Source: CAYRNY01 sp964425755 (GTDB lineage Bacteria; Chloroflexota; Anaerolineae; Aggregatilineales; Aggregatilineaceae). From it: a DNA stretch of 64,000 bases. Both the position numbers and the translations under genes were made by a program. The notes beneath the pieces were generated by a model. It had not been told where the DNA came from. It worked only from the letters and a program-made list of their open reading frames with translations, and ran no database searches. The stretch covers positions 124,001-188,000 of the forward strand of contig CAYRNY010000007.1 in assembly GCA_964425755.1 (NCBI GenBank). Reading direction: 5' to 3'. How positions within the stretch are numbered: position 1 is the first letter of the stretch; each line of letters starts with the position of its first letter. Below, piece by piece: positions 41,668 through 49,448 of this stretch.

Positions 41668-42788
41668 ACGGACTCCAACAGCGCGATCGTGCGCTCGACC
41701 AGCGTGCCCCACGCGAAGCGGTCCAGCCCTTCCCCGGCACGCGCCGCCAGCCGCGCGCGCGTGTCCCCCTCGAACGCCACCCGTAGCGCCGCGACCAGCG
41801 CATCGTGATCAGGATACGGCACCAGCAGCCCGTTCGTAGCGTGGCGCACCACCTCGGGATTGCCGCCCTTGTCGCTGGCGATCACGGGCGTCCCCGCCAG
41901 CATCGACTCCAGCAATACGTGCGACAGCCCCTCGTAGCCCGAGTACAACGCGGTGTAGTCGGCGGCGCGAAAATGTAGCGGCATGCGCGCACGCGGGACG
42001 CGCCCCAGGAACGTCACCCGCGCTGTGACGCCTTCGGACTCCGCCAGTGCGTGCAGCCGCGCCGCGTCCGGCCCGTCCCCCGCCACCAGCAGCCGCACAT
42101 CCGGCACGGCACGCAGCGCGCGGATCAGGTGGTCGATGCCTTTCCAGGGCACGAGGCGCGCTACCGTCAGCACCAGCGGCCCGGCGTCCAGGCCGAGTTC
42201 GGCGCGCGCCTCGGCCTGGCTCATTGAGGCGGCGCGGGCATCCGGCGACAGGGCGTTGTAGATCACCTCGACGCGCTCCGGCAGCGCGCCCCAGCCGATC
42301 ACCATCCGGCGCAGGTAGTCACTGGGCACGATCACGCGGTCGGCCCGCCGGACTTCGCGCGCCCGCTGCGCCTTGAGCAACTGCACGCGCGGGCTGTCAC
42401 GCCGGGCCTGGAACGCGTCGATGTCGGCGTCCGGCGCGATCCACCGTTTGTTAACCGCGCGCTCCCATGCCAGATCGCCGACCACCTTCAGCACGCGCGG
42501 CACGTCCCGGCGCGGGGGCAGCGGCAGCCCCAGGCTGTTGATGAACGCGAGATCGGCCCGGCGCAACTCAGCACGCGCCGCCCGCGCATAACGCCACCAG
42601 CGCACGGGCAGCACCTGGCGCGGAATCCGGCGCAGCGGGTACGGGTAGCCGTGCACCGGGTCGTCGCCGAACGCCAGCACGCGCACCATGTGCCCGCGCG
42701 CCAGGAGTTCCGGCAGCAGGCGGTAGAGATACGTCGCCGGGCCACCGGATTCAGGGTGAAAAATGCCTGCCGCGATAAAGAGTCGCAT
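41655..42788 (-). CDS. GT4-family glycosyltransferase
   Basis: 377 aa, GT-B fold. FHPESGGPATYLYRLLPELLARGH is the acceptor-side loop, VVPSDYLRRMV and VIYNALSPDAR lead to VLTVARLVPWKGIDHLIRAL, and GYEGLSHVLLESMLAGTPVIASDKGGNPEVV is the donor motif. The ATG at 42788 is where homology starts; its ribosome site is weak. It lies 75 nt downstream of the dehydrogenase gene, across a large hairpin that may alter the ratio of the two. Confidence 0.92.
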   Translation of the reverse strand: MRLFIAAGIFHPESGGPATYLYRLLPELLARGHMVRVLAFGDDPVHGYPYPLRRIPRQVLPVRWWRYARAARAELRRADLAFINSLGLPLPPRRDVPRVLKVVGDLAWERAVNKRWIAPDADIDAFQARRDSPRVQLLKAQRAREVRRADRVIVPSDYLRRMVIGWGALPERVEVIYNALSPDARAASMSQAEARAELGLDAGPLVLTVARLVPWKGIDHLIRALRAVPDVRLLVAGDGPDAARLHALAESEGVTARVTFLGRVPRARMPLHFRAADYTALYSGYEGLSHVLLESMLAGTPVIASDKGGNPEVVRHATNGLLVPYPDHDALVAALRVAFEGDTRARLAARAGEGLDRFAWGTLVERTIALLESVCMS

Positions 42789-42811
42789 CGGGGATTCTGG
42801 CTCGCGTGCCG

Positions 42812-42856
42812 GGCTCCGACCCGGGCGGGCACGCGGCACACGTCCGGGCCGGAGCC
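42812..42856. repeat. Intercistronic hairpin in the glycan operon
   Basis: GGCTCCG (42812-42818) pairs with CGGAGCC (42850-42856), and inside it CCCGG (42820-42824) pairs with CCGGG (42844-42848), with one mismatch between. It sits between the dehydrogenase stop and the first transferase start. It lacks a T-run, so RNA processing or stability is more likely than termination. Confidence 0.5.
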
Positions 42857-42863
42857 AGCGCCG

Positions 42864-44180
42864 CTACAGCCGCACGACGCGTGCGGAGCCGTTGCCGCCT
42901 TTGGTCTTGTTGCGCGTGTCGACCACCAGCTTCGCATGCTGCAAAACGAAATCGGGATCGTAGGCGCTGTGGTCGGTCACGATCACGACACAGTCCTGCC
43001 GCGCGAGCCAATCCGCCGTCAGCTCGACGCCTTCCGCCGTGCGGCCCTCGGTCAGCTTGACGCTGGGGACATACGGGTCACTATAGCTGACCACCGCGCC
43101 CTTGTCTTCCAGCAGCTCGTAAATGTCCAGCGCCGGTGATTCGCGCACGTCGTCGATGTCGCGCTTGTAGGCCATGCCCAGCAGGCCAATCTGCGCGCCC
43201 CGGATCGCCTTGCCCTCGTCGTTCAGGGCCTCGACCACCAGGTCAATCACGTGGTAGGGCATCGAGGTGTTGATCTCGCTGGCAAGTTCGATGAAACGCG
43301 CGTTGTAATTCAAGGCGCGCAGCTTCCAGCTCAGGTATAACGGGTCGATCGGGATGCAGTGCCCGCCCAACCCGGGGCCGGGATAAAACGGCATAAATCC
43401 GAACGGCTTGCTGCTGGCCGCTTCGATCACTTCCCACACGTCCACGCCCAGCCGCTGGCACATCAGCGCCATCTCGTTGACCAGGCCGATGTTCACCGCG
43501 CGGAACGTGTTTTCCAGCAATTTGACCATCTCTGCCGTCGTGGGTGAAGACACGGTCACGACTTCGCCGACCGCCGGTTCGTATAGCGCGGTGACGACCT
43601 CGGTGCAGGCCGGGGTCATGCCGCCGACGACCTTAGGGGTATTGTGCACGCCGAACCGCTGGTTACCGGGGTCCACGCGCTCCGGGGAGAACGCGACAAA
43701 AATACTCTCACCTACGGTCAACTCGCTGTCGGTCAGCTTGGGCAAGATCAACTCCTCGGTCGTGCCGGGATAGGTCGTGCTCTCCAAAACGACCAGCATC
43801 CCCGGGTGGCGAATCTTGGCGACCTCTTCAGCAGCCGTGATCACATAGCTCATATCGGGGTCTTTGGTCTTGCGTAGCGGCGTGGGCACGCAAATGCTGA
43901 CCACGTCCGCGTCGGCCAGGTCAGCGAAACTGGTGGTGGCCTTGAGCTTGCCGAACTCCACCAGCGGGGCGAGCGTTTCGGTCGGCACGTCCGGAATATA
44001 ACTCTTGCCCGCGTTGAGCTGTTCCACCTTTTCGGGCAGGACGTCCAGCCCGATCACGTTGTACCCCGCGCGCGCGAATTCGACCGCCAGCGGCAGCCCC
44101 ACGTACCCCATGCCGATCACGCCGATTTTGGCGGTGCGGTTATGCAAGCGTTCAAGTATGTGCTGTTTGTAGTCTTTCAT
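42864..44180 (-). CDS. UDP-N-acetylhexosamine 6-dehydrogenase (WbpA/WecC-type)
   Basis: 438 aa. The Rossmann start is KIGVIGMGYVGLPLAVEFARAGYNVIGLD, a central helical domain follows, and the catalytic Cys is in PGPGLGGHCIPIDPLYLSWKLR, the wording of the WbpA/TviB group rather than plain UDP-glucose dehydrogenase. It oxidises C6 of a UDP-N-acetylhexosamine twice with NAD+ to give the uronic acid. The ATG at 44180 is chosen for the GTGGAG just upstream. It heads the minus-strand glycan operon behind a near-consensus promoter. UDP-Glc specificity cannot be fully excluded. Confidence 0.9.
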   Translation of the reverse strand: MKDYKQHILERLHNRTAKIGVIGMGYVGLPLAVEFARAGYNVIGLDVLPEKVEQLNAGKSYIPDVPTETLAPLVEFGKLKATTSFADLADADVVSICVPTPLRKTKDPDMSYVITAAEEVAKIRHPGMLVVLESTTYPGTTEELILPKLTDSELTVGESIFVAFSPERVDPGNQRFGVHNTPKVVGGMTPACTEVVTALYEPAVGEVVTVSSPTTAEMVKLLENTFRAVNIGLVNEMALMCQRLGVDVWEVIEAASSKPFGFMPFYPGPGLGGHCIPIDPLYLSWKLRALNYNARFIELASEINTSMPYHVIDLVVEALNDEGKAIRGAQIGLLGMAYKRDIDDVRESPALDIYELLEDKGAVVSYSDPYVPSVKLTEGRTAEGVELTADWLARQDCVVIVTDHSAYDPDFVLQHAKLVVDTRNKTKGGNGSARVVRL

Positions 44181-44242
44181 GTCTCCACCCACTTTACTTG
44201 TCGGTTTCAGCGGCGCGTTAAACACGCAATTGAACATGCGCG

Positions 44243-44271
44243 ATTATAGCCCGGTGCAGGTAGGCTGACAA
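44243..44271 (-). promoter_or_regulatory. Promoter of the minus-strand glycan operon
   Basis: Minus strand TTGTCA (44271-44266) and a perfect TATAAT (44248-44243) are spaced 17 nt. The start near 44236 gives a leader of about 55 nt before the dehydrogenase gene. Confidence 0.75.
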
Positions 44272-44302
44272 TGACCGATGGCCCACGCCGGCCTGACAAA
44301 CC

Positions 44303-44326
44303 TCACATATTGTGATTATTTTCACA
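44303..44326. promoter_or_regulatory. CRP/FNR-family-like operator
   Basis: TCACA-TAT-TGTGA-TTATTT-TCACA contains three half-sites. The right-hand pair (44311-44326) is a perfect TGTGA-N6-TCACA palindrome, the classical CRP consensus layout. It lies in the divergent region between the glycan operon promoter and ychF, about 70-80 nt from the former's predicted start. Which regulator binds is unknown; none is encoded in the window. Confidence 0.55.
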
Positions 44327-44458
44327 TTCCGCCGTGAATCGAAACTCACCCTCGCGCATTTGACCGCCGGGCGCTATACTTTCGCGCTGTCGAACGCTCG
44401 TAGCGACCGGCCCCGCCGCCGGTCGCGTGGTGTGTATAGCACATGTAGAGGTATCGCT

Positions 44459-45544
44459 ATGCGACTGGGAATCATCGGGCTGCCCAACAGCGGCAAAACC
44501 ACGATCTTTAACGCACTCACCGGCAGCAACTACCCACCCGAACCGTTTTCATCCGGGCAATTGGAAGTCCACACCGCCGTTGTCGGCGTGCCGGACGACC
44601 GCATTAACCGCCTGCGCAGCGTCTACGCGCCGAAGAAAACGACCTACGCCAGCGTGACCTACACCGATATTGGCGGGCTGGACAAGGGCGTGGGCGAAGG
44701 CGGCCTCAGCGGGCCGATGCGCAACGAACTACAGCAGGTCGATGGCTTCCTGCATGTGATCCGCGCCTTTGAAAACGACGCGGTGCCCCACCCCCAGGAC
44801 TCCGTCGACCCGCTGCGCGACCTGGCGACCATGGACGGCGAATTCCTGCTGCTGGACCTGATCACGGTCGAGAACCGGCTCGCACGGCTGGCCGAAGAAG
44901 CCAAAAAGGGCAAGCTGGAGAACAAACTCCACATCGCCAAAGAAACCGACCTGCTGGAACGGCTGCGCGCGCACCTGGAAGACGAAACCCCGCTGCGCGA
45001 CGTGGACCTGGCCCCCGACGAGGCGAAACTCGTGCGCGGCTACGGGTTCCTGACGCTCAAGCCGGTGTTGGTGATCTTCAACACGGGCGAACACGACCCC
45101 GATCCCGCCGCCGGGCTGGACTACGACCACCGGCAGACGCGCGTCGTCACGCTGAAGGGCAAGCTGGAAGCCGACATCGCGCAGTTGGACGATCCCGACG
45201 ATATCGCGCTGTTTCTCGCCGAGTACGGCCTGCAGCAGACCAGCCGCGAGCGCGTGCTGCAACTCTCTTACGATCTGTTAGGGATTCAGTCGTTCTTCAC
45301 GTATGGCGAGGACGAGGTGCGCGCGTGGACGATCCGCAAGGGTGCGACCGCCGTCGAAGCCGCCGGCGCGATCCACACTGACCTGGCGCGCGGCTTCATC
45401 CGCGCCGAGGTCGTCAATTACCAGGACTTCATCGCGGCGGGCTGCAACATGAACGCGGTCAAGGCCGCCGGTAAGCTGCGCCTGGAAGGCAAAGAGTACG
45501 TCGTGCAGGATGGCGACATGGCGGTGATCCGCTTCAACGTCTAG
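44459..45544 (+). CDS. ychF: Redox-/ribosome-associated GTPase YchF
   Basis: 361 aa, the standard length. GLPNSGKTTIFNAL is the P-loop, DIGGLDKG the switch II region and the fourth G motif reads IFNTGE where normal GTPases have NKxD, the mark of the ATP-preferring YchF/OLA1 group. A coiled-coil insertion follows (about 125-200) and a C-terminal TGS domain ends ...VQDGDMAVIRFNV. YchF associates with ribosomes and stress responses. The ATG at 44459 has AGAGGT 7 nt upstream. The gene is divergent from the glycan operon with a CRP-like site between them. Confidence 0.95.
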   Translation: MRLGIIGLPNSGKTTIFNALTGSNYPPEPFSSGQLEVHTAVVGVPDDRINRLRSVYAPKKTTYASVTYTDIGGLDKGVGEGGLSGPMRNELQQVDGFLHVIRAFENDAVPHPQDSVDPLRDLATMDGEFLLLDLITVENRLARLAEEAKKGKLENKLHIAKETDLLERLRAHLEDETPLRDVDLAPDEAKLVRGYGFLTLKPVLVIFNTGEHDPDPAAGLDYDHRQTRVVTLKGKLEADIAQLDDPDDIALFLAEYGLQQTSRERVLQLSYDLLGIQSFFTYGEDEVRAWTIRKGATAVEAAGAIHTDLARGFIRAEVVNYQDFIAAGCNMNAVKAAGKLRLEGKEYVVQDGDMAVIRFNV

Positions 45545-45647
45545 CGCGCCGGGTGCATGCCAACGAGCGGAATTGTGATGTTTGGCGCAACTTCTCAGCA
45601 CGCAGCCCGTAATTAAGGGTAGTCGCAGTTGAGGAGGGTAATTCCAA

Positions 45648-45848
45648 ATGACCGAAACCATCGCCATCACCGCCGAAGACCGCGAACTGGCGGAGAAATG
45701 CAAAAACTGCCCGGTGTGCAGACGCGCCCGCCGCAAGCAGCGAGGCATCGCGTACTGGTTCGTGAAGAACGTCGAAGGCAGATTCTGCCCGGCTTGCCAG
45801 GCGTATGAAAAAGTCTACGGTAAAAAGGCCCACGCCCCGGTGAAGTAG
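45648..45848 (+). CDS. Small CxxC zinc-ribbon-like protein, unknown function
   Basis: 66 aa. Two Cys pairs, CKNCPVC (with a third Cys) and CPAC, are separated by a basic region ARRKQRGIAYWFVKNVEGRF, which suggests a zinc-binding, possibly nucleic-acid-binding, knuckle. GGAGGG about 10 nt before the ATG and a strong terminator after it support a real gene. It follows ychF by 103 nt. I do not recognise the family. Confidence 0.68.
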   Translation: MTETIAITAEDRELAEKCKNCPVCRRARRKQRGIAYWFVKNVEGRFCPACQAYEKVYGKKAHAPVK

Positions 45849-45885
45849 CACCGGGCACCGGCCAACCCGTTTATCCTTGCGCCGG

Positions 45886-45932
45886 ACCTGCGCGCGGCTG
45901 TTCCCCCTCGGCTCGCGTGCAGGTTTCTTTTT
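45886..45932 (+). terminator. Strong intrinsic terminator after the small zinc protein gene
   Basis: ACCTGCGCGCG (45886-45896) pairs with CGCGTGCAGGT (45914-45924) through 11 bp including one G-U, followed by TTCTTTTT. It ends the ychF/zinc-protein unit and faces the convergent hydrolase gene. Confidence 0.85.
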
Positions 45933-45982
45933 GGGGATCACCGACCAGTGGCCGGGCCTGGTTCTGAACTCAGCCAAACCGA

Positions 45983-46858
45983 TCACAGGTGGTCGGCAAA
46001 CCACGCGGTCACGCGGGCGTTGTACGTGTCGGGATGGCGCGCGAAGACTTCACGGTGCCCGGCATCCGGCACGCGCCAGAGTTCCGCGTCGGCGTCGATC
46101 TGCTCGCACAGCGCCGTGACCTGCTCCGGCGCGACGAAGGGATCGCGATCGCCATGCACGAACAGCGTCGGGGCGGTGATGCGGGCGGCGAAGTCGGCGG
46201 GGTTGGCGCGGTAAATCGCGTAACCGGTGCGCAGCGCGGCAGCCAGCAGCACAATCCGGGCACACAGAAGCGCCAGCGGACCGGGGACATGCCGCACGCG
46301 CAGGTAACCCGCGAGAATCTCGCTCAGTGTGGGATATGCACCATCGACCACCAGCGCCGCGATCCGTTCGTCCTGCGCCGCGACCATCAACGCCACGCCT
46401 GCGCCCATGCTGAACCCCAACACGCCCACCCGGTCGATCCCGTGCGCCGCCTGGAGGTAATCCAGCGCGCCGAACAGGTCCGCCTGTTCAAACGCGCCGA
46501 TGGTGACAAGCGAGCCTTCCGAGCGCCCATGCGCGCGGAAATCGAACATCAGCACGTTGAAGCCCGCCTGGTGCAGCGCGGTGGCCTGCAGCACGTCCTT
46601 ATCCATGCTGCCGTTCTGCCCCGGGCACATGATCACCGTGGCGCGCGCATCCGGCGCGGGAATCCACCAGCCGCCCAACGTCAACCCGTCCCGGCTGGGG
46701 AACGTAACCTCCACGCGCGGCAGCGCGTAATTGGCGGGATCGTCCGCCGGGTCAGGATCGCGGCGGCGCATCAGGGGGATGGTTGCGATCATGCTCAGTG
46801 CCACCAGCAGCAACAGCCACACGCTGATGAGCCACACAATCGCGAGAACCGTCATCAT
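45983..46858 (-). CDS. Membrane-anchored alpha/beta hydrolase
   Basis: 292 aa. One N-terminal transmembrane helix (VLAIVWLISVWLLLLVALSMIATIPLM) precedes a serine hydrolase of the alpha/beta fold: the oxyanion-side MCPGQNGSMDKD, nucleophile elbow GFSMGAG, Asp in HGDRDPF and His in AGHREVF. FDFRAHGRSEG is typical of the lysophospholipase/BAAT-like and DUF1749-like cytosolic-face hydrolases. The substrate is unknown. It starts 7 nt after the pfkA stop, so the two are cotranscribed; the ATG at 46858 has GGGAG 12 nt upstream. Confidence 0.85.
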   Translation of the reverse strand: MMTVLAIVWLISVWLLLLVALSMIATIPLMRRRDPDPADDPANYALPRVEVTFPSRDGLTLGGWWIPAPDARATVIMCPGQNGSMDKDVLQATALHQAGFNVLMFDFRAHGRSEGSLVTIGAFEQADLFGALDYLQAAHGIDRVGVLGFSMGAGVALMVAAQDERIAALVVDGAYPTLSEILAGYLRVRHVPGPLALLCARIVLLAAALRTGYAIYRANPADFAARITAPTLFVHGDRDPFVAPEQVTALCEQIDADAELWRVPDAGHREVFARHPDTYNARVTAWFADHL

Positions 46859-46865
46859 ACGTGCG

Positions 46866-47996
46866 TCAGTCTCCCATGCTCGTGCCGATGCGCCGCGCGC
46901 TGACGATCCAGGGGTGGTCGAGCGGCACGGTCTTGCGGTGCCCGGCCACCTCGTCCAGCGGCACCGGTTCGGTGCCCTCACCGCGCGCGGCGACCATCAC
47001 GCCGAAACAGCCATCCGCGATATACGCTGTGGCCGCCGTGCCCAACCGCGTCGCCAGCAGCCGGTCCGCCGCCGACGGCGTGCCGCCGCGCTGCAGGTGC
47101 CCCAGGATCGTCACGCGGGACTCCAGGCGCGTGAGTTCTTCCAGTTGCCGCGCCAGCCGGACAGTGCTGTCGGCTTGCTGCGCCTCAATCGCCTCGATCT
47201 GCGCCTTCAGCTCTTTGCGGCGCGCCTTGTCTTTGTCCTGCTTGGCCTGCTTGCGCTCGTCTTTCAGGCGCTGGATCAGGTCGTGATCCTCTTTGGACAT
47301 CGCGCCCTCGGACACGGCGACGATGCTGAACGCTTTCCCGCCCCGGCTGCGGCCCAGGATCGACTCCGCGACCTTCTCCACGTCGTAGGGGATCTCCGGG
47401 ATCAAGATCACGTCCGCACCGCCGGAGATGCCCGCCCCCAGCGCCAGCCACCCGGCGTTGTGGCCCATGATCTCGACGACGATGATCCGGTGGTGGCTGT
47501 GCGCCGTGCTGTGCAGCCGGTCGACTGCTTCGGTGGCAATGCCCAGCGCGGTATCAAACCCAAACGTGACGTCGGTCCGTGCGACATCGTTGTCGATGGT
47601 TTTGGGCAGCGTGATGATATTCAGCCCCTTCTGCATCAGCCGGTACGCGTTTTTCTGCGTGCCGCCACCGCCCAGGCACACCAGCGCGTCGAGATTGCGC
47701 TTCTCGTAGTTGGCGAGGATCACGTCGGTCATGTCCATCTCTTCCTCGCCCATCGGCATTTTATGCGGCTTATCACGGCTCGTACCCAGGATCGTGCCGC
47801 CGATCGTCAGGATGCCGGACAGCGCCCCGCGATCCAGCGGCATCGAGCGGTTCTCGACCAGCCCGCGAAATCCGTCCCGGAAGCCGACAACATGCATGTC
47901 ATACGCCCCCAGTGCGGATTTACCGACGCCGCGAATCGCCGCGTTGAGACCGGGGCTGTCGCCGCCTGCAGTCAAGATTCCAATTGTCCTCGCCAT
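46866..47996 (-). CDS. pfkA: 6-phosphofructokinase (ATP-type by motif, unusual active-site loop)
   Basis: 376 aa. LTAGGDSPGLNAAIRG and PKTIDNDV (catalytic Asp135) identify the PfkA superfamily, which phosphorylates fructose 6-phosphate. The phosphoryl-donor loop reads GGGGTQKN (109-116), so the Asp that binds Mg-ATP in E. coli (GGDGS) is Gly. The next residue is Gly as in ATP enzymes, while Lys132 in PKTIDND is usual in pyrophosphate and group III enzymes. A Lys/Glu-rich helical insertion (about 234-292) is absent from short PfkAs. AAGGA precedes the ATG. The donor, ATP or PPi, is uncertain. Confidence 0.88.
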   Translation of the reverse strand: MARTIGILTAGGDSPGLNAAIRGVGKSALGAYDMHVVGFRDGFRGLVENRSMPLDRGALSGILTIGGTILGTSRDKPHKMPMGEEEMDMTDVILANYEKRNLDALVCLGGGGTQKNAYRLMQKGLNIITLPKTIDNDVARTDVTFGFDTALGIATEAVDRLHSTAHSHHRIIVVEIMGHNAGWLALGAGISGGADVILIPEIPYDVEKVAESILGRSRGGKAFSIVAVSEGAMSKEDHDLIQRLKDERKQAKQDKDKARRKELKAQIEAIEAQQADSTVRLARQLEELTRLESRVTILGHLQRGGTPSAADRLLATRLGTAATAYIADGCFGVMVAARGEGTEPVPLDEVAGHRKTVPLDHPWIVSARRIGTSMGD

Positions 47997-48098
47997 GCGG
48001 TTGTCCTTTGAAAGCTATACCAACGGTGTCATGTGCCCGGAAACCGGGCTGATCAGGAAGCCAGTCTCAAATTCCCATGCTGCAGGGCAGCCGGTCGT

Positions 48099-48743
48099 TC
48101 AGGGCCGGACTCCGCCCCGGTAGCTGCGCCATACGCGCCGCAACGCCCATACCACGACCAGCAGCAGCACGTAGATCGCAAAGCCGATCAACGCCACGAG
48201 CGGGTCGACCACGCGCTCGAACTCACCCGTGATCCACATGCACGTCGCCGCGGGGTCGGTGATCGCCACGTTGGTGACCAGCAGCAGCGGGTCGCCCTGG
48301 CGCGCGTCGATGAAGACCACGTCGGCGTTGCCGCCTGCCGTCGCGCCGCTGTCGTCCCAGGCCAGCGTCTTGGCCCAGGCGAGATACTGCCCCGCTTCGG
48401 GCAGCGCCAGGTAGACGAGCTGCGGCCCCATGCCATAGACCGCGTAGCGGAAAAACGGCCAGCCGCGATGATCGCCTACCACGCGCCGCGCCGTGACGTT
48501 CGCCTCGTCCAGCGACACGCGCGTGAAGGCGTGCGCGTCATCCCCCGGTTCGACGGGGTACCCCGGCAGCAGGTCCACCGCGCGGCAGCCTACCGGCTCC
48601 GTGCTGGCGGCGGCGTCCTGCCAGTTGACCGTGAGATGCGGTTCCGGGGCGAACCACACGCGGAGTTGTTCCGTTACTGGCAGGTATAGCAGCACCAGCG
48701 CGGGGATCGCCAACAACAGCCGCGTCAGCCAGCTATGGTTCAT
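48099..48743 (-). CDS. Hypothetical bitopic envelope protein
   Basis: 214 aa. One hydrophobic helix at the N-terminus (WLTRLLLAIPALVLLYLPV) and one near the C-terminus (PLVALIGFAIYVLLLVVVWAL) flank an exposed beta-rich domain of about 140 residues with three Cys. No family is recognised. A GTG at 48746 and an ATG at 48743 are adjacent; the ATG is taken, with AGAGGA 9 nt upstream. It lies 102 nt upstream of pfkA in the same direction, with a 6-bp hairpin (GCCCGG/CCGGGC, 48035-48049) between them. Confidence 0.7.
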   Translation of the reverse strand: MNHSWLTRLLLAIPALVLLYLPVTEQLRVWFAPEPHLTVNWQDAAASTEPVGCRAVDLLPGYPVEPGDDAHAFTRVSLDEANVTARRVVGDHRGWPFFRYAVYGMGPQLVYLALPEAGQYLAWAKTLAWDDSGATAGGNADVVFIDARQGDPLLLVTNVAITDPAATCMWITGEFERVVDPLVALIGFAIYVLLLVVVWALRRVWRSYRGGVRP

Positions 48744-48823
48744 CACGTCACGTCCTCTTTTCCGCTTGCAGACTCCAGTATACCGTTTCCGGCTGCGCCG
48801 GGTGCAGAACTAAGCCGTTCGCG

Positions 48824-49297
48824 TCACCAGCCAGCGAGCAGCCCCGCCGCCGTCGCCAGTGCATCGCCGGCAGCCAGCGCCGCCGCACGTCCATCACGCG
48901 CCACATCGAGCGGGACATCCGCGCGCTGTAACGCGCACTCGGCATCCCACCGCGCGGACGAATCGCGCACGGCCCGGATCGCCGCGTTCAGCGCATCCGC
49001 TACCGGCGCGGCCTGGGGATGCGCCTGCCGCGCGCGCGACGACAGCGTCACAGGTTCCGGTACGGGGATCGCTTCCTGGCAGGATACCGGCTCCCCGGTG
49101 ATGATGCGGTCCCACAGGTCGAGCGCCGCTTCCTGGGCACGGACCGTCGCCATGCGCCGCGCCTCGAGTTCGGCGCGCACGCCATCCGGCGTGATCGTCT
49201 CGCCCCCGGTGCTGAGATTGCACGCGGCCAACAGCAGCACCAGCGCGCCGGTCGCGGCGTACCATGTGCCCCTGTTGGTTCGGCGTCTGTGTGGCAT
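48824..49297 (-). CDS. Hypothetical lipoprotein
   Basis: 157 aa. Basic N-terminus, hydrophobic core and lipobox LLAAC place lipidated Cys26 at the start of the mature protein. The rest is an Ala/Arg-rich helical domain with two further Cys (SCQEA and ECALQ) that could form a disulphide. GGGGAG lies about 4 nt before the ATG. It precedes the bitopic protein gene by 80 nt in the same direction and is divergent from the plus-strand glycan block. Function unknown. Confidence 0.7.
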   Translation of the reverse strand: MPHRRRTNRGTWYAATGALVLLLAACNLSTGGETITPDGVRAELEARRMATVRAQEAALDLWDRIITGEPVSCQEAIPVPEPVTLSSRARQAHPQAAPVADALNAAIRAVRDSSARWDAECALQRADVPLDVARDGRAAALAAGDALATAAGLLAGW

Positions 49298-49448
49298 GCG
49301 CTCCCCTGACGGCTGGCTGGCGATTGTAATTCGATAGTAGCCATTTTATGCTGGCTCACGGTACAATGCGAACCGCTTTGCGCCGGACACACACATATCC
49401 TGCTGCCGCGTGAACCGCTCGCCTGCCGGAAAGGAGCGCCCATTTCAC

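Noticed and set aside
40543..41808. Long plus-strand frame antisense to two glycosyltransferase genes
   Set aside because: Spans two real minus-strand genes and has shadow-type composition.
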